A stretch of 59,692 nucleotides of DNA, from the NCBI GenBank assembly GCA_029212415.1, contig JARGOF010000030.1, positions 1-59,692 of the forward strand, in the 5' to 3' direction. Each line of letters begins with the position of its first letter. Position 1 is the first letter of the stretch. The stretch comes from Rhizobiaceae bacterium (GTDB lineage Bacteria; Pseudomonadota; Alphaproteobacteria; Rhizobiales; Rhizobiaceae). A program made the translations under genes and the position numbers. The notes under the pieces were generated by a model that saw only the letters and a program-made list of their open reading frames with translations, made no database searches and was not told the DNA's origin. Below are positions 50,293 through 59,411 of the stretch, one piece after another.

Positions 50293-51572
50293 GGGCGGAT
50301 CTGGCCGTGGCCATGCACCTTGTATTTGAAGGATGTCAATTGCTCGACGCCGACGGGCCCCCTTGCGTGCATTTTGCCGGTGGCGATGCCGATTTCGGCG
50401 CCCATGCCGAATTCGCCGCCATCGGCAAACTGGGTCGAGGCATTGTGCAACAGGATGGCCGAGTTGACCTCGTTCATGAAGCGCTCGGTCGCCGCCGGAT
50501 CCTCGGCGATGATGCTTTCCGTGTGGTTGGAGGAATAGCGCGCGATATGGGCGATCGCCCCCTCGACGCCATCGACCAGTCTGACGGAAATGATCGGTGC
50601 CAGATATTCGCTCGTCCAGTCCTTTTCACTGGCTTGCATGGCCACCGGATAGGCTTTTTTGACGTCGTCCGATGCGCGGATTTCGCAACCGGCATTGCTC
50701 AGGGCATCGAGCAGCGGGATCAGATGCGTATCGGCGACGGCCCTGTCGACCAGCAGGGTTTCTGCAGCGCCGCAAATGCCGGTGCGGCGCATCTTGGAAT
50801 TGACGACGATGGCTCTGGCCATGTCGAGTTCCGCAGAGCGATCAACATAGACGTGGCACAGGCCTTCCAGATGGGCGAAGACCGGGACGCGGGCTTCACT
50901 TTGTACGCGTTCGATGAGGTTTTTGCCGCCGCGCGGAATGATCACATCGATCGTGCCGCCCAACCCCTTCAGCATTTCGCCAACCGCTGCACGGTCGCTG
51001 ACCGGCACCAGCTGGATGGCATGTTCGGGCAGGCCGGCCGACTGCAAGCCGCGCACCAGACAGGCATGGATCGCCCGGGAGGAATGGATGGAATCGGAGC
51101 CGCCGCGCAAAATGACGGCATTGCCTGCCTTGAGGCACAGGGCGCCGGCATCGGCCGTGACATTCGGGCGGCTTTCATAGATGACGCCAATGACACCCAA
51201 GGGGGTGCGCACCCGCTCGATCTTCAGGCCGTTGGGGCGCTCCCAGCCGGCAATGATGGTGCCGACGGGATCGTCAAGCGCGGCGATGGCAAGAATGCCG
51301 TCCGCCATGGCCTGTATGCGGCCGGAATCCAGTTTCAGCCGATCAAGGAAGGACCCCGCCATGCCTGATGCCTGCGCATTTTTCATGTCCTGGGCATTGG
51401 CTGCCAGTATGGTCTCGCGGTCCGCCACAATGGCCTTTGCCATGGCCTCCAGCGCGCTGTTCTTTTGCTTGGTCGTAGCAATGGCCAACGGTCCACTGGC
51501 CGCTTTTGCCTGGTCTCCGATGGCGGCCATCAGATCGATGACATCATGTTCCTCTGTCTTGTGGTCAAGCAT
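50289..51572 (-). CDS. proA: Gamma-glutamyl phosphate reductase ProA
   Basis: ProA reduces gamma-glutamyl phosphate to glutamate semialdehyde in proline synthesis. The 427-residue protein is an aldehyde-dehydrogenase-like enzyme with the catalytic Cys267 in [37 protein letters not shown] and [13 protein letters not shown] are in the NADPH-binding part, and the [16 protein letters not shown] block ends it. Its ATG overlaps the proB stop (TAATG). Confidence 0.97.
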   Translation of the reverse strand: MLDHKTEEHDVIDLMAAIGDQAKAASGPLAIATTKQKNSALEAMAKAIVADRETILAANAQDMKNAQASGMAGSFLDRLKLDSGRIQAMADGILAIAALDDPVGTIIAGWERPNGLKIERVRTPLGVIGVIYESRPNVTADAGALCLKAGNAVILRGGSDSIHSSRAIHACLVRGLQSAGLPEHAIQLVPVSDRAAVGEMLKGLGGTIDVIIPRGGKNLIERVQSEARVPVFAHLEGLCHVYVDRSAELDMARAIVVNSKMRRTGICGAAETLLVDRAVADTHLIPLLDALSNAGCEIRASDDVKKAYPVAMQASEKDWTSEYLAPIISVRLVDGVEGAIAHIARYSSNHTESIIAEDPAATERFMNEVNSAILLHNASTQFADGGEFGMGAEIGIATGKMHARGPVGVEQLTSFKYKVHGHGQIRP

Positions 51573-52759
51573 TACCCCGTCTCCTCCTGCCTTGCCTGCA
51601 CATCACCTGGCGCCGGCAGTGTCTGTGTCAACACCATGTCATCGCGGTGGACCATGGCGGCTCTGCCGGAATGGCCCAGAATGGCTATGATTTCCGACGA
51701 TTTCCGTCCCTTGATCTGTGCGGCTTCATCACAATCATAAGCTGCCAGTCCGCGGGCAATTTCCCCGCCCTCAATATCACAGATGGCGACCGTATCGCCG
51801 CGCCGGAAGACCCCCGTCACCTTGCTGACGCCGGCGGGCAGCAGGCTTTTGCCGTTGAGCAAGGCCTTGCGCGCACCGGCATCGATCAACAATCGGCCGA
51901 TCGGGTCCAACTGCCCGGCAATCCATTTCTTGCGTGCGGAAACGGGCGAGGCGCTGGGCTCGAACAGGCTGTGGCGTGCACCCTCTTCGATGGCCTGCAG
52001 TGGATGATCGGGCTTGCCGGAGGCAATGATCATGGTGCAGCCGGCCTTGGTGGCAATGCGTGCGGCTTCAATCTTGGTTTTCATGCCACCGCGTGACAGT
52101 TCCGACCCGGCATCCCCGGCCATGGCTTCGATCTGGGCGGTGACCTTGCTGATCCTTTGCAGGAACCTGGCGTTTGGATCCGAATCGGGCGCGGCCGTGG
52201 AGAGCCCGGCGACATCGGCCAGCAGCACCAGCAGGTCAGCACCAATCATGGTGGCGACCCGGGCCGCCAGCCGGTCGTTGTCGCCATAGCGTATTTCGCT
52301 GGTGGCGACGGTATCATTCTCGTTGACCACCGGAATGGCGCTGGCCTTGAGCAATTGGTCGATGGTCGCCCGGGCGTTGAGATAGCGCCGTCGTTCGCGG
52401 GTATCGCCAAGCGTCAGCAGGATCTGGCCGGCAACGAGACCTTCACCGGACAGGGTTTCGGACCAGGCCTTGGCAAGGGCAATTTGCCCGACGGCGGCCG
52501 CGGCCTGGCTTTGCTCCAGTCGCAGGCTGCCCGTAGTGACGCCCAAAGACGTATCATGCAGGACGGTGCGACCCAGCGCAATGGCGCCTGACGAGACGAT
52601 CAGCACGTCGGATCCGGCCTGGTGCAGCGCGGCGATGTCGCGACACAGGGTTTTCAGCCAGTTGTGGCGCAGGCCGTCCTTGCGGTCGACCAGCAGCGCC
52701 GAGCCGATCTTGATGACGACACGGTTGTATTGATGTATCTGGGTTTCCATCGCGCTCAT
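51572..52759 (-). CDS. proB: Glutamate 5-kinase ProB
   Basis: ProB phosphorylates glutamate, the feedback-controlled first step of proline synthesis. The 395 residues contain an amino-acid kinase domain (about 8-265; [46 protein letters not shown] read in parts, and [18 protein letters not shown]) and a C-terminal PUA domain (about 295-375; [20 protein letters not shown] and FRRGDTVAI). The PUA domain is found in most bacterial ProB. It lies 13 bp downstream of obgE, so obgE-proB-proA-nadD look like one transcript. Confidence 0.97.
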   Translation of the reverse strand: MSAMETQIHQYNRVVIKIGSALLVDRKDGLRHNWLKTLCRDIAALHQAGSDVLIVSSGAIALGRTVLHDTSLGVTTGSLRLEQSQAAAAVGQIALAKAWSETLSGEGLVAGQILLTLGDTRERRRYLNARATIDQLLKASAIPVVNENDTVATSEIRYGDNDRLAARVATMIGADLLVLLADVAGLSTAAPDSDPNARFLQRISKVTAQIEAMAGDAGSELSRGGMKTKIEAARIATKAGCTMIIASGKPDHPLQAIEEGARHSLFEPSASPVSARKKWIAGQLDPIGRLLIDAGARKALLNGKSLLPAGVSKVTGVFRRGDTVAICDIEGGEIARGLAAYDCDEAAQIKGRKSSEIIAILGHSGRAAMVHRDDMVLTQTLPAPGDVQARQEETG

Positions 52760-52772
52760 GATCGGAACCTGT

Positions 52773-53957
<1,185 letters not shown>

Positions 53958-54033
53958 TTACGAAATTTCTTCATTTCACCTGTCCGTTCTATTGATTGCC
54001 CGTGGCAGCTGTACCACCACGGGGTTGTTGTTC

Positions 54034-54636
54034 CTATGCCGCAGCCCAGCTGCGCAGTGAAATCCAGGTCTTGCGATCCAGCCTGTACCATTCGACCGGA
54101 ACGGTGCTGCCCAGGGCCAGGGAATTGACCATGCCGGTTCCCTGATACTGGAAACCGCATTTGTGAATCACCCGGCGCGAGCCTGCGTTGGTGACCCGGC
54201 ATCGCACATCGATGCATTCGATGTTGCGGGTGCGAAAGGCCATATCAATCACGGCATGGGCTGCTTCAGTTGCTATTCCCTTGTGCCAATGGGGCTCACC
54301 GATCCAGTAACCCAGTTCGAGTGTGTCCGGATTGTCCTGCGGTTCAATACCACAGCAACCCAGAAACCGGCCATCATCGCCATTTGTCACGGCATAGACG
54401 CATTTGCCAATCGCGCCCGTTTTGGCGCGGCGGATAAACTCCACGGCGTCCATGCGGGTATAGGGATGCGGCATACGAGAGACCATTGTCGCGACCCGGG
54501 CATTGTTGGCAAGACAGGCAATTGCGTCTGTGTCTTCGACATGCGGGGCCCGCAGGACCAGCCTTTCGGTGACAAGAACAGGGCATCCGCTGTTTTGTCT
54601 GCTTGTTTCTTCGTCTTCCTGACTATCAAGTTCCAT
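54034..54636 (-). CDS. GNAT family N-acetyltransferase (RimJ/RimL-like)
   Basis: The 200-residue protein starts after a good GGAGG site. After an acidic N-terminus (ELDSQEDEETSRQN) it reads VLVTERLVLRAPHVEDTDAIA, the classic RimJ/RimL start. ELGYWIGEPHWHKGIATEAAHAVIDMAF (read in parts) is the acetyl-CoA-binding motif, and CRVTNAGSRRVIHKCGFQYQG the later one. It sits between rpmA and obgE, a position that I recall as conserved in Rhizobiales, which may hint at a ribosomal protein as substrate. A terminator separates it from rpmA. Confidence 0.88.
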   Translation of the reverse strand: MELDSQEDEETSRQNSGCPVLVTERLVLRAPHVEDTDAIACLANNARVATMVSRMPHPYTRMDAVEFIRRAKTGAIGKCVYAVTNGDDGRFLGCCGIEPQDNPDTLELGYWIGEPHWHKGIATEAAHAVIDMAFRTRNIECIDVRCRVTNAGSRRVIHKCGFQYQGTGMVNSLALGSTVPVEWYRLDRKTWISLRSWAAA

Positions 54637-54654
54637 GGTTCAGTCCTCCAGTTG

Positions 54655-54690
54655 AAAATAAAAGGGGAGATGGTGCCCCATCTCCCCTTT
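54655..54690 (-). terminator. Intrinsic terminator of rplU-rpmA
   Basis: AAAGGGGAGATGG (54661-54673) and CCATCTCCCCTTT (54678-54690) make a perfect 13-bp stem with a 4-nt loop. On the minus strand it is followed by TTTTATTTTC. It lies 58 bp after the rpmA stop. Confidence 0.88.
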
Positions 54691-54748
54691 CAATACTGGC
54701 CTGAACTTTGTTGGCCGGGTCAATGAGACGCCGGCTGTATGTATCCGG

Positions 54749-55018
54749 CTATTCTGCTGCTTCTGCGCGTGGCATTACGGACACATAGGTGCGACCGTTG
54801 GTTTTCGTGCGGAAATCCACATTGCCTTCGACAATCGCAAAAATGGTGTGATCCTTGCCAAGGCCTACGCCCTGTCCCGGATGCCATTTTGTGCCACGCT
54901 GGCGAATGATGATATTGCCCGGAATGACGTTTTCGCCACCGAACTTCTTCACGCCGAGGCGTTTGGACTCTGAATCGCGACCGTTGCGCGACGAACCACC
55001 AGCTTTTTTGTGTGCCAT
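54749..55018 (-). CDS. rpmA: 50S ribosomal protein L27
   Basis: L27 lies near the peptidyl transferase centre. The 89-residue protein starts [20 protein letters not shown] and continues with [28 protein letters not shown], read in parts, all standard. AAGGAGAAAACC precedes the ATG. It is 27 bp after rplU. Confidence 0.97.
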   Translation of the reverse strand: MAHKKAGGSSRNGRDSESKRLGVKKFGGENVIPGNIIIRQRGTKWHPGQGVGLGKDHTIFAIVEGNVDFRTKTNGRTYVSVMPRAEAAE

Positions 55019-55045
55019 TGGTTTTCTCCTTTGATCCTCGAACCG

Positions 55046-55693
55046 TTACTTCGTTGCTTCTGACAGGGTCTTGGCCTGGCCAATCCAGTCATCGCGCTCA
55101 ATGCGACCCTTGAACGACAATGCGTCGTCAAGCTTGACCACATCTTCCGGTGTGAAGGCCGCGATCTGTGCGAACTGGGTCACGCCGAATGCATGCAATT
55201 TTTTCTCAAGTGCCGGACCAACGCCTGAAATCTTCTTCAGGTCATCGGCGGCGCCTGCGGGTGCGGTAAAGACGGCTGCAGGTGCTGTATCGGCTGCCTT
55301 TGGAGCGGCCTTGGCCTTTGGTGCCTCAGCTGCTGCTTCAGTCTTCTTGGGTGCTGCTGCCTTCTTAGACGGCTTTGCGCCACCTGTCAGGATTTCAGCA
55401 ATGCGGATTGTGGTTTCGTGCTGACGATGACCACGGGTCCGCTTGGAATTCTGCCGGCGGCGTTTCTTGAAGGCGATAACCTTGCGGGCACGGCCCTGGT
55501 CCATCACTTCAGCCGTGACCAGAGCGCCTTCAACAAAGGGCTTGCCAATGGCTGCATCGGCGCCTTCGCCGACCATCAGAATCTGTGTAAATTCGATCAT
55601 GTCACCGGTGTCACCGGCAAGTTTTTCGACCTTCAGAAGGTCATCGGCGGCGACAGTGTACTGCTTTCCGCCGGTTTTTATGACTGCGAACAT
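55046..55693 (-). CDS. rplU: 50S ribosomal protein L21 with C-terminal helix-hairpin-helix extension
   Basis: From the ATG at 55693 this codes 215 residues. The first 100 are L21: [22 protein letters not shown], then [22 protein letters not shown] and TTIRIAEI. An Ala/Lys/Pro-rich linker (about 105-145) leads to a second domain (about 150-215) with [22 protein letters not shown], a helix-hairpin-helix motif like those that bind nucleic acid or bridge proteins. Such long L21 forms are known in Rhizobiales. The function of the extra domain is unknown to me. The frame is open to 55741 but those residues do not match L21. Confidence 0.95.
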   Translation of the reverse strand: MFAVIKTGGKQYTVAADDLLKVEKLAGDTGDMIEFTQILMVGEGADAAIGKPFVEGALVTAEVMDQGRARKVIAFKKRRRQNSKRTRGHRQHETTIRIAEILTGGAKPSKKAAAPKKTEAAAEAPKAKAAPKAADTAPAAVFTAPAGAADDLKKISGVGPALEKKLHAFGVTQFAQIAAFTPEDVVKLDDALSFKGRIERDDWIGQAKTLSEATK

Positions 55694-56029
55694 GTTTTTA
55701 CCTTTCGATGTTCGGTTCAGCTTGTTATTGGCACACGCCATACAGCTGTCTTTTTATTCAGTCGTTCATGGTTGAGCACCGGATATTGAAAAATGGTTCA
55801 AATGAACCACATAGCGCTTTCCGGCGGGTTTCCCGAAGCTGTATTGAGGCCCTGTTTTTCAGCCGAAATACAGAAGGCGCAAGTTGCCTCACGCCATGGA
55901 TATGCGGCAGATACGGGAAAGCGTGCAACGAGTCAAGTTGGTTGAAAAAAATTGCGCGTCAAAAGGCTTGTATCCGCGCCATGAAATGGGTATGACGACG
56001 CCCGCATGAACATGCGCAACCAGATATGC
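55694..56029 (-). other. Region between rplU and tRNA-Ser
   Basis: No protein gene is supported in these 336 bp. TGGTTCA (55794-55800) and TGAACCA (55803-55809) form a perfect 7-bp dyad with two bases between, about 100 bp upstream of rplU. It could be a hairpin in the ribosomal-protein leader or an operator. The rplU and tRNA promoters must lie here. Confidence 0.45.
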
Positions 56030-56119
56030 GGAGAGGTGGCAGAGTGGTTGAATGCACCGCACTCGAAATGCGGCATACGGGCAACCGTATCGGGGGTTCG
56101 AATCCTCTCCTCTCCGCCA
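56030..56119 (+). tRNA. tRNA-Ser (anticodon CGA)
   Basis: The 90-nt gene has a 7-bp acceptor stem, GGAGAGG (56030-56036) with CCTCTCC (56109-56115), discriminator G and an encoded CCA (56117-56119). The anticodon loop CTCGAAA gives CGA, reading UCG. A long variable arm (GCATACGGGCAACCGTATC) marks a class II serine tRNA, and the T loop is TTCGAAT. It lies where the gene content changes from core genes to a catabolic locus. Confidence 0.95.
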
Positions 56120-56305
56120 TTTGACTGAGTTTTCCCGTCGATTCTTAAACTGATAGTACTGCCCTTAAAAACGCTTGATCGCTTGCCTTCGCAACGGATG
56201 GTTCTTGCGCTCGCAGGCAGCAAGATCGACATCGCTTAAAATGTTTGTACCTTTCGGATCGTTGCCGCGTATCAAAACCTGCATTTTCCCAACGACCGTG
56301 AATCA

Positions 56306-56338
56306 GGAAAATGGCGCTGAAAGAGGAGCCTTTCAGCG
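56306..56338 (-). terminator. Candidate terminator after the first LysR gene
   Basis: CGCTGAAA (56315-56322) and TTTCAGCG (56331-56338) form a perfect 8-bp stem with an 8-nt loop, 5 bp after the LysR stop. On the minus strand it is followed by CCATTTTCC, a weak T-run. Confidence 0.5.
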
Positions 56339-56343
56339 GCCTC

Positions 56344-57243
56344 TCAAACCGACGCTTCACCAAGTTTGGCGACGTCGATGAAGTTCGACAATGCGCGTGA
56401 ACGGTTGTTTCTTTTCCAGGCCAATATTGTCTGACTTTGAAACAGACTGTTGTTTATCGGACGCACCCCGACGCCGGGGCCGAGAAAGCCGGTGAGGCTT
56501 TTCGGGTAGATGGTTATACCCAGGCCCGCTGCGACCAGTCCGATCAAGGCAAGGGTATTTGAGGCCTCCAGCTTCGGATTGAGTGCTATGCCGGACCGGA
56601 CGAACAAATCGCCCAGCCTGTGGCGATACTCGCCCCATTCCGCCATGTCGCCAAGGATGAAGTCCTCGTTGCGGATGTCTTCGGGAGTCACCTGGGTTTT
56701 GCGCAACAGCGGGTGGCCTTTGGGCGTGACCACGTAAAGCTGTTCGGAGGCAAGCAGAATGCTTTGGCACTCGCTGTTGTCATAGGGGCCGATCATGAAG
56801 CCGACATCGATCTCGTCATTGATCAAGGCGGCCTTTTGACCCTGTGTGCGCATGTAGCGCAATTCCAGTGAGATATCGGGATGCCTTGTTTCGAAACGCG
56901 CCACGGCCTGCGGCATCAATTCGGTCGCGGCAAAGGCCATGTAGCCGACACGAACCCTGCCTGTGCGACCTTCCGCAATGCGCCGTGCATCGCCGATCGC
57001 TTGCCGGTAATCGCTCAGGATACGTGTGGCGCTGTCGTAGAAGTTCTGACCCGCCTGGGTCAGCATGACCTCGCGCGTCGTGCGCTCAAGAAGCGGGTAG
57101 CCGAGCAAGGCTTCAAGTTTCTGGATCCGACGACTGAGTGCAGACTGATCGATTGCCAATCGATCGGCGCTGCGGCGGAAATTCAGTTCCTGGGCCACCG
57201 TTACAAATGAGTGGAGAAGGGAAAGATCAGGCACTGCTGTCAT
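56344..57243 (-). CDS. LysR-type transcriptional regulator (first of a pair)
   Basis: I choose the ATG at 57243, which has GGAG six bases upstream (299 residues); an ATG at 57255 is also possible. The N-terminal winged helix (about 1-65) reads LLHSFVTVAQELNFRRSADRL and QSALSRRIQKLEALLGYPLLERT, read in parts. The substrate-binding domain (about 90-290) contains DEIDVGFMIGPYD and GLVAAGLGITIYP. It is divergent from the amidase gene at 57426 and resembles the second LysR at 58291 in many blocks. A dyad ATTGAT-N11-ATCAAT lies 31 bp upstream. The effector is probably a pathway intermediate. Confidence 0.92.
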   Translation of the reverse strand: MTAVPDLSLLHSFVTVAQELNFRRSADRLAIDQSALSRRIQKLEALLGYPLLERTTREVMLTQAGQNFYDSATRILSDYRQAIGDARRIAEGRTGRVRVGYMAFAATELMPQAVARFETRHPDISLELRYMRTQGQKAALINDEIDVGFMIGPYDNSECQSILLASEQLYVVTPKGHPLLRKTQVTPEDIRNEDFILGDMAEWGEYRHRLGDLFVRSGIALNPKLEASNTLALIGLVAAGLGITIYPKSLTGFLGPGVGVRPINNSLFQSQTILAWKRNNRSRALSNFIDVAKLGEASV

Positions 57244-57266
57244 TGTTTTCTCCATCCTTCAATCGC

Positions 57267-57296
57267 AACACAAATTGATGTGTTTGTTGCATCAAT
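57267..57296. promoter_or_regulatory. LysR-type operator between the first LysR gene and the amidase gene
   Basis: ATTGATG (57274-57280) and CATCAAT (57290-57296) are a perfect 7-bp dyad with 9 bases between, which is ATTGAT-N11-ATCAAT and contains the T-N11-A core of LysR boxes. A second dyad, AACACA-N6-TGTGTT (57267-57284), overlaps it. The same ATTGAT-N11-ATCAAT occurs upstream of the second LysR gene. Confidence 0.7.
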
Positions 57297-57425
57297 AATT
57301 GTTCATTTGTCAATTCACTATCCTGATCGCGTGGCGCAGAATGTGCAAAACTGAACCTCAAGATACGTAAAAATGCGTAAAGAAGCCCAAGCAATCAAAT
57401 GCTTGCTTCTGGATATGGAGAATAC

Positions 57426-58148
57426 ATGACCGCGATCGACAACAAGGAACTGGATCAGATGTTGCAAGCTGCGTTTGATGCATCAACAAAATTGTATCAG
57501 GAACGTGGTTTTCAGCGCCGTGTCGGGTTTGGCAAACGTCCCGCGCTGGTGAGTGTCGATCTGGCAAACGCCTGGACGCGACCGGGTAATCCCTTCACCT
57601 GTGATCAGGAGAAGATGGACAATGAAATCATACCGGCCATGCAGAAGCTGCTCAAGGCGTTCCGCGCCCAGAGCCTGCCGGTCGTGCATGTAACAACGGC
57701 CTATCAGATCACAGACCGCAATGCGTCGTTCACCGATATGGGCTTGTGGCATGATAAAATCCCCATTGATGTGGTGGATATTGCAAACAAGGACCTTTGG
57801 GCTATCGATAGCCGTATCGCACCCATTGAGGGCGAATATACCTTGCTGAAAAAACGCGCTTCCGCTTTCCATGGTACAGAACTGGCGGGGATCCTCCGTG
57901 CCAACAATGTTGACACGATCCTTGTAACCGGCGTGACTGCCTGTGCCTGTGTTCGCCAGACTGTCTGTGATGGCATTGCCGACGGTTTTCGCCCGACTGC
58001 CGTGCGTGAAGCCATCGGCGACCGTGTCCCAGGTGCAGTTGCCTGGAACCTGTTCGATATCGATGCCAAGTTTGGTGATGTGAAATCGGTTGATGAATGT
58101 GTTGATTACATCAATGCATTCGGGTCAGCAGAGGCTGCGGCAGGCTAA
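57426..58148 (+). CDS. Isochorismatase-family amidohydrolase, N-carbamoylsarcosine-amidase-like
   Basis: From the ATG at 57426 (GGAGAATAC upstream) this codes 240 residues. It is a cysteine hydrolase of the isochorismatase fold. The catalytic Asp is in LVSVDLANAWTRPGNP, the Lys in TLLKKRASAFHGTEL and the Cys in VTGVTACACVRQTVCDGI, where the second Cys of CACVR aligns with the nucleophile. The SAFHGTEL and PGNP blocks resemble N-carbamoylsarcosine amidase, which splits N-carbamoylsarcosine to sarcosine, ammonia and CO2; maleamate amidase is an alternative. The hydantoinase gene at 59412 favours the carbamoyl route. It is divergent from the first LysR gene. Confidence 0.82.
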   Translation: MTAIDNKELDQMLQAAFDASTKLYQERGFQRRVGFGKRPALVSVDLANAWTRPGNPFTCDQEKMDNEIIPAMQKLLKAFRAQSLPVVHVTTAYQITDRNASFTDMGLWHDKIPIDVVDIANKDLWAIDSRIAPIEGEYTLLKKRASAFHGTELAGILRANNVDTILVTGVTACACVRQTVCDGIADGFRPTAVREAIGDRVPGAVAWNLFDIDAKFGDVKSVDECVDYINAFGSAEAAAG

Positions 58149-58159
58149 GCCAGCCCTAT

Positions 58160-58199
58160 GGCGCGCCACCGGTATGAGTGGCGTCGCCTGTTCTGTTTT
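58160..58199 (+). terminator. Candidate terminator after the amidase gene
   Basis: Bases 58160-58169 (GGCG, C, GCCAC) pair with 58178-58188 (GTGGC, G, T, CGCC) over about 10 bp with one bulged T and an 8-nt loop. TGTTCTGTTTTG follows. It lies 12 bp after the stop codon. Confidence 0.5.
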
Positions 58200-58290
58200 G
58201 CAGCGCTCATGCCTCAAACAAACGCAATTTTGACCGGATCAGCAGCTGAAATCGATACGGTCAGATGACGCCATTTGATCGTGCATTATC

Positions 58291-59196
58291 TTAGTTCCAA
58301 AGCTGACGGCGGCCGACTTTCTGGCTTGTCGCAACAAAGCGATGTATGGTTTTGCTGGTCTTTGAGCGTTTCCAGGCGACGTGAGTCTCTACGATCACCG
58401 GTGTTTTGGTTCTTATCGGCCGCGAAACAATGGCTTCGCTTCCACAGAATCGAGGCAGGCCACAGAACATTGTGATGCCCATGCCAGCCGTCACCAGGCC
58501 CAGAATCCCAAGCAGGCTGGTGGCCTCCTGGGCAACCTGGATGATATGTCCTTCCTTTTGAAACATATCCACGACAATACGCCGAAACGTCGGCCACTCG
58601 GCATCCGTGCCGATGATCAAAGGTTCTTTGACCAGGTCAGCAACAGTCAGTTCTGCTTTTTCACAAAGAGGGTGGTCGGGGGGCAATAGAGCAATGACCG
58701 GATGGGTGGCGACGAGGCAGGTTTCGATCTCCGGGCTTTTGAAGGATCCGACCAGAAATCCGATATCGATCTCGTCACGGATGATCAGGTCACGCTGCGC
58801 GGGAGAGCTGTGATAGGACAGATCAAGCTTGATCTGCGGATTTTCATTGCGAAATTCCAGGCTGATGTCAGGCACCAGGGAGTGGCCGGTGATCGTCGTA
58901 TAGCCAACGCGCAGGACGCCCTTTGTGCCGGCATCAAGCATGCGCGCCGTGTGCTCTGCAACCTCCATTCGATTGAGGATTTGTCGGGATTCGCCCAGCA
59001 AATACCGCCCGGCACCAGTCAGCCGGACGCTACGTGTGGTGCGCTCAAGAAGTTTGAGACCAAGCCTGGTTTCAAGTTCCTGAACGAGCCGGCTGACAGC
59101 CGGTTGGGCCATTGCCAAACGTTCTGCAGCGCGGTGAAAATTCAATTCTTCGGCAACGGCCACAAATGTTGATAGGTGTTTGAGGTCAAAATGCAT
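58291..59196 (-). CDS. LysR-type transcriptional regulator (second of a pair)
   Basis: The 301-residue protein has the LysR winged helix (HLSTFVAVAEELNFHRAAERL and QPAVSRLVQELETRLGLKLLERT, read in parts) and an effector domain with DEIDIGFLVGSFK, GTDAEWPTFRRIVVDMF and GLVTAGMGITMF. These blocks parallel those of the first LysR (DEIDVGFMIG, DMAEWGEYRHRLGDLF, GLVAAGLGITIY), so the two look like paralogues. It is divergent from the hydantoinase gene at 59412. A dyad identical in its half-sites to that of the first LysR lies directly before its start codon, which suggests autoregulation and cross-regulation. Confidence 0.92.
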   Translation of the reverse strand: MHFDLKHLSTFVAVAEELNFHRAAERLAMAQPAVSRLVQELETRLGLKLLERTTRSVRLTGAGRYLLGESRQILNRMEVAEHTARMLDAGTKGVLRVGYTTITGHSLVPDISLEFRNENPQIKLDLSYHSSPAQRDLIIRDEIDIGFLVGSFKSPEIETCLVATHPVIALLPPDHPLCEKAELTVADLVKEPLIIGTDAEWPTFRRIVVDMFQKEGHIIQVAQEATSLLGILGLVTAGMGITMFCGLPRFCGSEAIVSRPIRTKTPVIVETHVAWKRSKTSKTIHRFVATSQKVGRRQLWN

Positions 59197-59219
59197 ATTG
59201 ATGCTCTATTCGTATCAAT
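59197..59219. promoter_or_regulatory. LysR-type operator upstream of the second LysR gene
   Basis: ATTGAT (59197-59202) and ATCAAT (59214-59219) are separated by 11 bases, a T-N11-A LysR box. The half-sites and spacing are identical to those at 57274-57296. It abuts the LysR start codon on the minus strand and so covers its ribosome binding site, while lying about 190 bp before the hydantoinase gene. Confidence 0.65.
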
Positions 59220-59411
59220 TATAAGAAATTTATTATTTAACACATCCGCCACGCTTGTCTACTATCGAGAAAAGCCACAAATGGCTGGAAAAATTGACAC
59301 TTGATCGGCAAATTTCAGGGCCGAAGAAATTGTATTGATTTGTCCTGTTGAGCCTGATGTTGCTTGCTTTCGAAGCAAAATAAGTACTTTTTTAGAGGTG
59401 GGGTGTATAAA

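Noticed and set aside
55933-56232. Open frame of 99 residues on the minus strand containing ERIRTPDTVARMPHFECGAF
   Set aside because: It is the antisense of the tRNA-Ser gene, a well-known false protein in bacterial annotations.
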